Positions 9,677 through 17,831 of a DNA stretch of 64,000 nt are shown here, one piece after another. Position 1 is the first letter of the stretch, and every line of letters begins with the position of its first letter. The stretch is from positions 372,001 to 436,000 of the forward strand of contig JACJXC010000005.1 of the NCBI GenBank assembly GCA_020636835.1, in the 5' to 3' direction. Both the position numbers and the translations under genes were made by a program. The notes below the pieces were generated by a model. It saw nothing but the letters and a program-made list of their open reading frames with translations. It was not told the origin of the DNA and searched no databases. Source of the stretch: Bacteroidales bacterium. GTDB lineage: Bacteria > Bacteroidota > Bacteroidia > Bacteroidales > Tenuifilaceae.

Positions 9677-10378
9677 ATGCAAATATTCTACGCCCCCAAC
9701 ATTAACGGAAACACATACACACTCCCCGAAGAGGAGTCGAAACACTGCATCAGGGTACTACGGTTAAACACAGGCGATGAGTTAACGCTTATCGACGGCA
9801 AGGGGAACCTGTTTACCGCCACAATTGCAACCCCCAATCCCAAGCGCTGCGAGGTTATTGTTACCGATGTAAAAACCGAGTACGGAAAGCGAAACTTCTA
9901 CCTACACATAGCCATTGCCCCCACCAAAAACATAGAGCGACTGGAGTGGTTTCTCGAAAAGGCCACAGAGATTGGAATTGACGAAATCACGCCAATCCTA
10001 TGTGAGCGATCGGAGCGAAAAGTGGTAAACAACGAAAGGCTCGAAAAAATTATAGTTTCGGCGGTAAAGCAATCCATCAAAGCCTACGTGCCCCAGCTTA
10101 ACCCAATGGTTCCGTTAAAACAACTCTTAGCGCACGATACCGAAGGCCAAAAGTTCATTGCGCACTGCAACAGCTGGGAACTCCCACTGCTCAAAAACAA
10201 TGCAAACCCAAATAGCCGGGTTACACTCCTAATTGGCCCCGAAGGCGACTTCACCCCCAACGAGGTCGATCTGAGTATAACGCGAGGTTACCAAGAAATA
10301 AGCCTGGGATCTTCGCGCCTAAGAACCGAAACCGCAGGGCTTGTTGCCTGCCACACCATTAATATCATGAATGAATAG
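9677..10378 (+). CDS. rsmE: 16S rRNA m3U1498 methyltransferase RsmE
   Basis: A 233-residue SPOUT-class methyltransferase. The N-terminal PUA-like part begins MQIFYAPNI. The knot region shows AIAPTKNIERLEWFLEKATEIG, followed by ERSERK and the SAM-binding LLIGPEGDFT and SLGSSRLRTETA. It methylates U1498 of 16S rRNA. An in-frame TTG eight codons upstream (9653) is less likely than the ATG at 9677, because that TTG overlaps a TAnnTTTG-like box at 9648-9655. Confidence 0.96.
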   Translation: MQIFYAPNINGNTYTLPEEESKHCIRVLRLNTGDELTLIDGKGNLFTATIATPNPKRCEVIVTDVKTEYGKRNFYLHIAIAPTKNIERLEWFLEKATEIGIDEITPILCERSERKVVNNERLEKIIVSAVKQSIKAYVPQLNPMVPLKQLLAHDTEGQKFIAHCNSWELPLLKNNANPNSRVTLLIGPEGDFTPNEVDLSITRGYQEISLGSSRLRTETAGLVACHTINIMNE

Positions 10379-10528
10379 AGAATTGAAAGAGGGGAAAATT
10401 CAATGAAGGATTTCCCCTTCCATTTCACCCCAACCGATACAATACTATTGAAAAAAATATAAACAAAAACAGTAACTTTCGTAACTTTAACAAGTCTAAA
10501 AAAGGAATAGCCGAAATCAAAAAATTAG

Positions 10529-13500
10529 ATGAACGAAACAACCATCTACACGCTACTACGAATACTTGCACACCACGCGTCGGGTCAGGAATCGACCGAA
10601 AAAATTGACGCATACGTAGATGAATTGCTTTCCGAGAATGTTTCGACCAGACTAAAATCGGATTTTACGCTATACTACGGCACCCAAAAGGCAAAAATAC
10701 AATCGGAGCAAACACCCGAGATTGCGGTCGCCGAAAAATTCTACCTTTCCAAAGATTACTGCACCGAACTTAGGCAAACACTCACCCTGGAGGATCGGTA
10801 CTCCGTTATGGTAACCCTGCTGGAACAATTCCGTAAATCGTTGAACAACCATGATTTTGCTGAGTTTATCGATATAATTTCGCTATGCCTCAATATCGAC
10901 ACCACCGAGGTAAAATTTATGAAACGGTTCATATCGTTTTGCGATTATGAGAATATCGACCCATCGAGGCTAATCACCCTCAGCGGGATGCAGCGCAATA
11001 GCGACACCCACGCCCCAGACATAAACTCATGCCATAAAATAACGGGGTTCCACAAAGTCGCCATAGCAGGACTAATGGGATGCATCCGTTTTTTTCACCT
11101 CCCCGACATCCAGTGCTACCTGATGAAGTACTACGGCGAATCGAGAATTTACCTCGACAATATGGAAGTTGATCCCGAAAAAATCTATATCTACCAGGTG
11201 GGGTCTGCCATCAAAGGGCATGGTTTCTCGCCCATTTACTTCAACTTCCTGTCGAGCATTGCAGGGAATGGTAAAAACATGCAACGCGCCATCTTAACGG
11301 CCGAGGATATTGAGTACAAGTACCTCAATAGCAAAAATGGAATCAAAAAATTCAGGATTTCGGAGGAGACCGGGCAGCTTATAGGCATTATGGGTAGTAG
11401 CGGCGTGGGAAAATCGACCCTCTTCAACCTGCTAACCGGAAAGCAAAAACCCAATGAAGGGCGTATCCTGATTAACGGGTACGATATACACACCGAAATG
11501 CATGCGGTACAAGGCATTATTGGATTGGTACCCCAGGACGATTTGCTTTTCGAAAATCTCACTGTTTACCAAAACATGCTCTACAACGCCAAGCTCTGCT
11601 TTGGCAACTACACCCGGAAACAAATTGAACTGCTCGTAAAAAAGGTGCTATCGGATCTAGAGCTATGGGAAATTCGCAACTTAAAGGTAGGATCACCTCT
11701 CAACAAAGTGATTAGCGGTGGACAACGCAAAAGGCTCAACATTGGGCTGGAGCTACTCCGCGAACCCACCATCCTTTTTGTTGATGAGCCCACCAGCGGC
11801 CTATCGTCCAGCGATTCGCTAATGGTGATGAAACTCCTTAAAGCCCAGGCCAACAAAGGTAAACTGGTAATTACCAACATACATCAACCCTCCGATAAGG
11901 TATTCAGACTGTTCGATAAGCTATGGGTGCTCGATAAAGGTGGATATCCCATATACTCAGGCGCTCCGCTCGACGCCATTGTGTACTTCAAACGTATCGT
12001 AAACCCGCTCTCCAACACCGATGGGGGGTGTATAAACTGTGGGCATATCAACCCAGAACAAATACTCGAAGTGGTTGAACGCAAGGTGATAAACGATGAG
12101 GGGCGTTACACCGCCACCCGCCAGATAGAACCCGAGGTATGGCACAAACACTACGTGGAAAACATTCAAAACCACGTAAAAACTAACAGCCAAAAGGAAA
12201 CATTGCCTACGAATAATTTCAGATTGCCCAACGTTATTAAGCAGCTGAAAATTTTCAGCATTCGCAACCTTCTATCCAAACTAACCAACAAGCAATACGT
12301 GCTGCTGAACCTGCTTGAGCCAATAGTTTTGGCATTCATACTGGCATTCTTCATTAAGTACTCAACTGGAGATAATTACATTTTTGCCAACAACAAGAAC
12401 CTACCCGCATTCATCTTTATGAGCGTTATTGTATCGCTTTTCCTAGGGTTGAGTGTTAGCGCCGAGGAGATTATTGGGGATAGGAAGATTCTTGAACGCG
12501 AAACCTTCCTGAACCTCAGCCGATTCAGTTACCTAAACGCAAAAATCATATACCTATTCTCCCTATCCGCGCTCCAAATGCTCCTCTTTGTACTGGTAGG
12601 CAATACCATAATCGAAATTCGGGGTTTAACCATGCAATACTGGCTCGTACTGTTCTCCGCAGCGTGCTTTGCCAACCTACTCGGGCTAATCATCAGCTCC
12701 GCCATGAACTCGGTGGTATCCATCTATATTACCATTCCATTCATACTGGTTCCCCAAATTTTACTGAGCGGCACAGTGGTTGATTACGACAACCTACACC
12801 CCACCCTTACCCGCAAGGTTTACGTCCCGGGAATCGCCGATATCATGCCATCACGTTGGGCATACGAAGCAATTGCCGTTGAGCAATTTACCCACAATAA
12901 GTTTGAGCGTAACTTTTTCGACTACGAGATGGCTGCCAGTCAGTCGAGCTTCAGAGCATCGTTCCTAATCCCCCGGCTACAGTCGAAACTGGAGGAAAGT
13001 ATCAGGCTAAGCACCACAACCAACCCGGATCAATCAAATATATCAAGACACATAAAATTGATTGGCAATGAGTTGAAAGTATTGGAGAAAACCACGGACA
13101 TTCCACCATTCGAGTTTACCAAAGAGCTAACGGAGGGCAAATTCAACGAGCAAATTGCCGAGGAGCTAACTGGTTACCTGTTCTTCCTAAAACGCACCGT
13201 GGCCGAATCGGCAAAAAAAGCAACCCATCGCAGGGACAGCCTCTACAATTACCTAACACAAAAACTCGGCACCGATGGTTTCTATAGTTTAAAACAGAAA
13301 CACTACAACAATACATTAGCAGAGTGGTTACTAAAGAATAACGAGGTTACCAAGTACCTCGAAACCGACGATAGGGTGATACAGAAGTATGAACCCATCT
13401 ACATGCAACCCGATCATCCTTGGGGTAGGGCTCATTTGTACGCCCCGTACAAACTTTTCAACGGGGTTTACGTAAGAACTATATGGTTCAATATCACCGT

Positions 13501-13606
13501 AATATGGATTGGATCGCTACTCCTATACACCACTCTTCAGCTCAACTTCATCAGACGGATAGCCTTACTTATCGAGAGTTTCAAGAAGAGCCGACAGAAC
13601 CGCTAA
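10529..13606 (+). CDS. ABCG-like ABC transporter with fused ATPase and permease (1025 aa)
   Basis: The N-terminal 250 residues are a soluble domain with no motif I recognise (TerB-like helical content is possible). An ABC ATPase follows: Walker A GIMGSSGVGKST at about 286-297, Q-loop VPQDD, signature ISGGQRKRLN at about 395-404, Walker B ILFVDEP at about 415-421, and H-loop NIHQP. A CINCGHIN Cys pair occurs after the ATPase. The last 430 residues carry an ABC-2-type membrane domain with helices near 590-610, 630-650, 680-760 and 990-1010. The order ATPase then permease in one chain is that of eukaryotic ABCG half-transporters. The substrate is unknown. Confidence 0.85.
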   Translation: MNETTIYTLLRILAHHASGQESTEKIDAYVDELLSENVSTRLKSDFTLYYGTQKAKIQSEQTPEIAVAEKFYLSKDYCTELRQTLTLEDRYSVMVTLLEQFRKSLNNHDFAEFIDIISLCLNIDTTEVKFMKRFISFCDYENIDPSRLITLSGMQRNSDTHAPDINSCHKITGFHKVAIAGLMGCIRFFHLPDIQCYLMKYYGESRIYLDNMEVDPEKIYIYQVGSAIKGHGFSPIYFNFLSSIAGNGKNMQRAILTAEDIEYKYLNSKNGIKKFRISEETGQLIGIMGSSGVGKSTLFNLLTGKQKPNEGRILINGYDIHTEMHAVQGIIGLVPQDDLLFENLTVYQNMLYNAKLCFGNYTRKQIELLVKKVLSDLELWEIRNLKVGSPLNKVISGGQRKRLNIGLELLREPTILFVDEPTSGLSSSDSLMVMKLLKAQANKGKLVITNIHQPSDKVFRLFDKLWVLDKGGYPIYSGAPLDAIVYFKRIVNPLSNTDGGCINCGHINPEQILEVVERKVINDEGRYTATRQIEPEVWHKHYVENIQNHVKTNSQKETLPTNNFRLPNVIKQLKIFSIRNLLSKLTNKQYVLLNLLEPIVLAFILAFFIKYSTGDNYIFANNKNLPAFIFMSVIVSLFLGLSVSAEEIIGDRKILERETFLNLSRFSYLNAKIIYLFSLSALQMLLFVLVGNTIIEIRGLTMQYWLVLFSAACFANLLGLIISSAMNSVVSIYITIPFILVPQILLSGTVVDYDNLHPTLTRKVYVPGIADIMPSRWAYEAIAVEQFTHNKFERNFFDYEMAASQSSFRASFLIPRLQSKLEESIRLSTTTNPDQSNISRHIKLIGNELKVLEKTTDIPPFEFTKELTEGKFNEQIAEELTGYLFFLKRTVAESAKKATHRRDSLYNYLTQKLGTDGFYSLKQKHYNNTLAEWLLKNNEVTKYLETDDRVIQKYEPIYMQPDHPWGRAHLYAPYKLFNGVYVRTIWFNITVIWIGSLLLYTTLQLNFIRRIALLIESFKKSRQNR

Positions 13607-13692
13607 AAATAACCGGGAAGGATTAACACCATAAAAACGGGGGGCTCACTAATAGAATCGAAGCCACCCTTGAGGACAATAAAATTCAGGAA

Positions 13693-15498
13693 CTATTCTG
13701 CCACACCCCGGATATCGGCATTCCGAGTATGACCGTAAATTTCCTCTAGTACATTGTTGTAGGTTTCGTAAATCACCTTACGGCGCAGTTTAAGAGTTGG
13801 GGACAGCTCTCCGGTTTGAGGGCTCCACTGCTCAACAACCAAGCGGTACCGTTTAATCTGCTCATAGTCGCTGAGCTGCTTATTAACCGCCTTGATTTCT
13901 TTCTGATAACGGGCAATTACCTCGGGAAGCGTAATTAAATCGTCGTTACTTTCAAAATGGATTTTGTGCCGACTACACCAATCGTGCAAGAAGCTGAAAT
14001 TCGGGGAGATAAGCGTGCTCACAAATTTTTCGTTTTCGCCAACAATCATGCACTGCTCGATGAAGAACGACCCCTTCAGCCGATTCTCGATAAGCTGAGG
14101 CGCCACATACTTTCCGTTCGAGAGCTTGAATATCTCCTTTTTCCTATCGGCAATGGTAAGGAATCGTCCCTCGGCCAGGTATCCAATATCGCCAGTATGA
14201 AACCAGCCCTCCTCGTCGATGGCCTCCCTTGTTAACTCCGGGGCATTGTAATACCCCTTCATCAGGCTGGGACCCCGCATTAAAATTTCACCATCGGGAG
14301 CAATTTTAACCTCAATATTCTTAACCACAGGCCCCACCGTGCCTATGCGCACACAATCGGGCTCCTGCCCATGGTTTACTGCAATAACAGGCGATGTTTC
14401 GGTTAGCCCATACCCCTCGTAAACGGGAATTCCTGCAGCCCAGAAAATACGCATCAACCGGGGCTGTAAGGCTGCTCCCCCCGAAATAATCAGATTCAAC
14501 TCGCCCCCTAGTGCAGCCCTCCATTTGCTGAAAATCAGCTTACGCGCAACCCTTAACTGCAAGTTGTATATAAAACCATTTCCCCGCTCGTTGTAGCGAT
14601 ATCCAAGGTTAACCGCCCAAAAGAATAGTTGTTTCTTTATACCGGACAAATCCTTACCCACCGCAATAATCTTATCGTAAGTTTTTTCGAGCATCCGGGG
14701 TACAGTCATAAATACCTGCGGCTTAACCTCCCTGATAGTATCGGCAATGGTTGCCAACCCTTCGGAATAGTAAATCGATAAGCCTCTCGACTGATAGTAG
14801 TAATTAACGGTACGCTCAAACACATGGCTCAAGGGCAGAAAGCTAACCGCTTTTTCGCCCGGCAAAAACTTGAATGCGGACGTACAAGCCTCTACATTCG
14901 ACAGAAAATTGCCATGTGAAATCATAACCCCTTTCGACACGCCAGTGGTTCCAGAGGTATATATCATCGATACCACATCGTCGGGCTTAATGGCGGCCTT
15001 AATGCGAAACAACTCATCGGCATACAAATGAGCATTGGCAATACCCTTATCCACCACAGCGCGCCAGCTGGGAATCGAATCGTAATCCTGGAAACAGTAA
15101 AGGCCATTGAAACCAGTTATTCCGCTGGTTATAGGCTGGAGCTTGTTGTAAATTCCCTTATCACCCACAAAAATCAATTTCACGCCGGCATGTTCCAAAA
15201 TATACTTATACTCATCGGAACTAATGGTGGGATAAATAGGGACATGAATCATACCAGCCTGCGACACAGCCATGTCGACAAAATTCCATTCCGGCCTATT
15301 CCCCGATACCGTTGCCACCTTGTCGCCAGGCTTAAGCCCCATGGCCATCAACCCATAACTTAGGTTATAGGCCATTTGTGCGTACTGATTAATGGTGTAC
15401 TCCAACCATTTTCCATTCTGCTTTATGGCAAAAACCGTCCGACTCTCGTACAAATCGCGCCCATAATCCAGAATATCGAATACCCTTGTCATCTCCAT
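13693..15498 (-). CDS. Long-chain fatty acid-CoA ligase (AMP-forming)
   Basis: A 601-residue acyl-adenylate enzyme of the FadD/FACL group. The P-loop-like motif IYTSGTTGVSKGV lies near residue 175. VYEGYGLTETSP, the adenylate-binding WFHTGDIG, and DRKKEIFKLSNGKYVAP of the C-terminal hinge follow. It activates fatty acids to acyl-CoA at the inner membrane face. The start MEMTRVF is at ATG 15498 and a promoter and palindromic operator lie upstream. No other beta-oxidation genes are adjacent. Confidence 0.94.
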   Translation of the reverse strand: MEMTRVFDILDYGRDLYESRTVFAIKQNGKWLEYTINQYAQMAYNLSYGLMAMGLKPGDKVATVSGNRPEWNFVDMAVSQAGMIHVPIYPTISSDEYKYILEHAGVKLIFVGDKGIYNKLQPITSGITGFNGLYCFQDYDSIPSWRAVVDKGIANAHLYADELFRIKAAIKPDDVVSMIYTSGTTGVSKGVMISHGNFLSNVEACTSAFKFLPGEKAVSFLPLSHVFERTVNYYYQSRGLSIYYSEGLATIADTIREVKPQVFMTVPRMLEKTYDKIIAVGKDLSGIKKQLFFWAVNLGYRYNERGNGFIYNLQLRVARKLIFSKWRAALGGELNLIISGGAALQPRLMRIFWAAGIPVYEGYGLTETSPVIAVNHGQEPDCVRIGTVGPVVKNIEVKIAPDGEILMRGPSLMKGYYNAPELTREAIDEEGWFHTGDIGYLAEGRFLTIADRKKEIFKLSNGKYVAPQLIENRLKGSFFIEQCMIVGENEKFVSTLISPNFSFLHDWCSRHKIHFESNDDLITLPEVIARYQKEIKAVNKQLSDYEQIKRYRLVVEQWSPQTGELSPTLKLRRKVIYETYNNVLEEIYGHTRNADIRGVAE

Positions 15499-15573
15499 TT
15501 ATCCAACAACTTTTACTTATTACTCACTCGTTTTAAAGCAAATAACATCCTAATTTGATTTTGCTTTTTGCGA

Positions 15574-15607
15574 CAAATATAAAATATTATTTACGAATAC
15601 TGCCAAA
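15574..15607 (-). promoter_or_regulatory. Putative promoter of the acyl-CoA ligase gene
   Basis: On the minus strand TATATTTG (15574-15581) matches TAnnTTTG exactly. A TTTG lies 22 bp upstream (15604-15607), slightly wider than the usual 19-21 bp. The predicted start of transcription is about 70 bp before the ATG. The 18-bp palindrome begins 6 bp upstream of the -33 box. Confidence 0.5.
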
Positions 15608-15612
15608 TACTG

Positions 15613-15630
15613 ATTAAACGTACGTTTAAT
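15613..15630. promoter_or_regulatory. Perfect 18-bp palindrome, TetR-like operator
   Basis: ATTAAACGTACGTTTAAT is a perfect inverted repeat of 9 bp with no spacer, typical in shape of a TetR-family dimer site. It lies just upstream of the putative acyl-CoA ligase promoter. TetR-type regulators commonly control fatty acid degradation genes and sense acyl-CoA, so regulation of this ligase is a fair inference. No tetR gene is in the window. Confidence 0.55.
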
Positions 15631-15802
15631 ATCGAAACCCGGATAAAATGCCCAAACCAACAACAACAATAAACACCAAAAAACTCCTTGCCCATGTTTA
15701 TAGAATACATTGTGGAAATACTAAAAAGGAGAGAAATGACATAGTCATTATTCCAATGCTAGTCGCCGGATCGGATTTTCGTTTTATGGGCGGGCAATCC
15801 GT

Positions 15803-16612
15803 TCAAATTTTTCTCCAATACGAATCGCCATTCACCTCAAAAACCGATGCAAACTCGGGTTGCTGGGGAATATCGAGGAACGGGTAAGTTATTTTTGTTA
15901 GGTAAAGCCCCTGCGGGTAGGCAACGGTTATTTTGCTTGGTACGATTTTACCCGACAGGATTCCGTCAAACTCATCAATGGAGAGTTCGCCGACTCCAAT
16001 ATCCAGCAGTCTTTTTACGATAATGCGGATCATTTCTTTGGTAAACCTATCGGCGGTTATTTGGAACCGCAGCCTTTCGGCATTGGGACTGGCAAACAAA
16101 TCGGCAGAGCGAACATTACAGATATTGCTGTCGTTCTTTAGCGGTGTTTTGCAGAACAATGAGAAATCGGTGTACCGTGGAATCAAGTCCATTGCTTTGC
16201 TCATCAGCTCAAGGTTTAGGTTCGATTCCTCGTAAAGCGAGCTCAGCCCTTTTAGGAATGGATTTTTGTGCGTATGCACAAAGTAGTTGTAGGTACGCTC
16301 CACCGCATCGAACTGGGCGTGGGGGTATCCATCCATTGGGATAATATCAAAAATGGCGATATCGTCGGGTAGGGCTTTGTTAAGGCGGAACTTGATATCG
16401 GAGTGTAGTGGCTCGTAGTAATCGAAGTGGAAGAAGTACTGCACTGCGTGCACCATAGCATCGGTGCGGCCACAGCCAATACAGGTGATGGGTTGCTTAA
16501 GCACCTCGCTAAACTTATCCTGTAAAACCTCCTGCACGGTAACTACGCGAACTTGTTTTTGCCAGCCCCGGTAGTTGTAGCCATTAAACCCGATATGAAC
16601 AAAGTATCGCAA
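15803..16612 (-). CDS. truA: tRNA pseudouridine synthase A
   Basis: A TruA-type enzyme that makes pseudouridine at tRNA positions 38-40. It begins RYFVHIGFNGYNYRGWQ. The catalytic loop reads GRTDAMVHA, with the catalytic Asp present but Met where TruA proteins nearly always have Gly. F.CKTP and the C-terminal GVGELSIDEF segment are also present. No ATG fits the start: the frame opens with TTG at 16660, and a second TTG at 16612 gives the conventional family N-terminus, which I prefer. Total length is about 270 residues. Confidence 0.88.
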   Translation of the reverse strand: MRYFVHIGFNGYNYRGWQKQVRVVTVQEVLQDKFSEVLKQPITCIGCGRTDAMVHAVQYFFHFDYYEPLHSDIKFRLNKALPDDIAIFDIIPMDGYPHAQFDAVERTYNYFVHTHKNPFLKGLSSLYEESNLNLELMSKAMDLIPRYTDFSLFCKTPLKNDSNICNVRSADLFASPNAERLRFQITADRFTKEMIRIIVKRLLDIGVGELSIDEFDGILSGKIVPSKITVAYPQGLYLTKITYPFLDIPQQPEFASVFEVNGDSYWRKI

Positions 16613-16660
16613 TGCTAAATAATTTTGGGCAAAACTACGCAAACTAGGTTGGTTTTGCAA

Positions 16661-16852
16661 TTGCGGGGTTAGAGAATGGAAATTATAACTATTCAGGCTG
16701 TATTAACCCTAAATAACCAAGCAATTTATTTTCAATTAATAAAATAAATTTAAGTTTCAATAAGGAGTGATATAGGCAGCCATTATATTGAATTTTAATT
16801 GCCCCAAAAGGTCTTTTTAATTTTCTGTTTAACATTAGTTTTTAAAATCATT
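16661..16852. other. Intergenic region between truA and the repeat element
   Basis: This A/T-rich stretch lies upstream of truA and left of the first REP/MITE-like copy. I see no gene, strong hairpin or clear promoter in it. Confidence 0.5.
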
Positions 16853-17100
16853 ATTGTCCGGTAATATTTTTGTTCTTCTACGAATTAAAAATTACGCTAC
16901 TCTGTAGCTTAATTGCCGGAATCTAATTGGCTTATCTACAAATATTTTGCCGCCAAGCGGCTAGTAATTAGCAGCAGAGCTGCGGCATATTTAGAGCAAA
17001 TACGGACACCCACAAAAGTAAGCTCCAGCGGAGCGGAATCTCATTAAAAGCCTTTGGAATAAACCGCCTCAGTGATTAAAATTTATTTTTGTCGGACAGT
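16853..17100 (+). repeat. REP/MITE-like element, copy 1 (248 bp)
   Basis: The element is bounded by imperfect terminal inverted repeats, ATTGTCCGG at the left and GTCGGACAGT at the right. Inside are three 13-nt hairpins with 5-bp stems and 3-nt loops: GCCGCCAAGCGGC (16949-16961), GCAGCAGAGCTGC (16971-16983) and GCTCCAGCGGAGC (17022-17034). It ends 40 bp from the stop codon of a REP-associated transposase gene. Further copies are at 26355-26549 and, inverted, at 61315-61561. Confidence 0.85.
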
Positions 17101-17140
17101 AGTGATTTGTGATTTATTTTCTTCCATATCGATATTAGAT

Positions 17141-17830
17141 TTATTTCAATGAATCGTTTTCCCAATTTACAGGATTATTAATGATGTATTCCGATATTTT
17201 CAGGTATGATTGTTCATTGCGAATAATGTGTTCGTGGTAATTGCGTTGCCATAATTTTTTGTCAAATGATTGCCAATTATCATTATTTACACCGCGAATA
17301 TATTCCACCGTTGTAATGGATTCGAATGCGCCAACCATGTCGCCAACGGTTTTCCCCGTAGGGGCAATCCCTTGTGGTTGCCCTTTTTCGTTTTGGGCGA
17401 CAATGTTGTTTTGGGCAACAATGTTGTTTTGGGCAACAATGTTGTTTTGGGCAACAATGTTGTTTTGGGCAACAATGTTGTTTTGGGCAACAATGTTGTT
17501 TTGGGCAACAATGTTGTTTTGGGCAACAATGTTGTTTTGGGCGACCACAAGGGTCGCCCCTACGGCGATTTCCAAAATGGCGTGAAAATGATTGGGCATT
17601 ATGACGTATTCGTGTAATGCAATATTTTGAAACCGTTCTGGTAATTTTAACCATTCGTTTTTAACCATTCGCCCGGCATCATTCAATATCATTTCATTGT
17701 TATCAATATGCCCAAACCTGCAAATCCTGTTCTGACAACAGATGGTTATAAAATACAACCCTGCCTGTGAATAATCGTACCCTTTCAGGCGTATGCTGTG
17801 GCGATGATGTTTGGCGGGGTTGTAAGTCAT
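17141..17830 (-). CDS. REP-associated tyrosine transposase (RAYT) with internal repeat expansion
   Basis: A Y1/HUH single-strand transposase of the IS200-like RAYT branch. YDYSQAGLYFITICCQNR is near the N-terminus, the HUH-type metal motif is in VIMPNHFHAILEI, and the C-terminal region is LWQRNYHEHIIRNEQSYLKI. Members act on REP hairpins. Between residues about 95 and 150 the protein carries eight VAQNNI repeats, an in-frame expansion of an 18-bp unit. The ATG begins 1 bp after the type IIG enzyme stop codon, so the two are probably translationally coupled. A REP/MITE-like copy lies 40 bp downstream. Confidence 0.9.
   Translation of the reverse strand: MTYNPAKHHRHSIRLKGYDYSQAGLYFITICCQNRICRFGHIDNNEMILNDAGRMVKNEWLKLPERFQNIALHEYVIMPNHFHAILEIAVGATLVVAQNNIVAQNNIVAQNNIVAQNNIVAQNNIVAQNNIVAQNNIVAQNNIVAQNEKGQPQGIAPTGKTVGDMVGAFESITTVEYIRGVNNDNWQSFDKKLWQRNYHEHIIRNEQSYLKISEYIINNPVNWENDSLK
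17362..17383. repeat. REP-like hairpin inside RAYT, proximal copy
   Basis: GGGCAATCC and GGTTGCCC pair with one bulge around a CTTGT loop. This hairpin flanks one side of the 18-bp array, within coding sequence, and resembles the perfect hairpin on the other side. Confidence 0.6.
17391..17542. repeat. 18-bp tandem repeat (minisatellite) inside the RAYT gene
   Basis: The unit GGGCAACAATGTTGTTTT recurs with an exact 18-bp period about eight times, starting at 17395 and then every 18 bp up to 17539. On the coding strand it gives VAQNNI repeats. Units are almost identical, so the array is probably recent and length-variable. Confidence 0.95.
17539..17559. repeat. REP-like hairpin inside RAYT, distal copy
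   Basis: GGGCGACC and GGTCGCCC form a perfect 8-bp stem around ACAAG. The sequence belongs to the GTAGGGGCGACCCTTGTGG type of widespread bacterial palindrome. It is translated in frame as part of the transposase. Confidence 0.7.
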
Positions 17831-17831
17831 C

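Noticed and set aside
15648..15887. Plus-strand 79-codon open frame
   Set aside because: It runs antisense into truA, has no recognisable domain, and its codon pattern is unlike the neighbours.
17391..17542. CRISPR array
   Set aside because: The 18-bp units are directly adjacent with no unique spacers and lie in frame inside a transposase gene. They are a minisatellite.
17241..17654. Several overlapping open frames on both strands across the tandem array
   Set aside because: Any frame stays open through an 18-bp repeat lacking stops. Only the minus-strand frame continues into transposase motifs.
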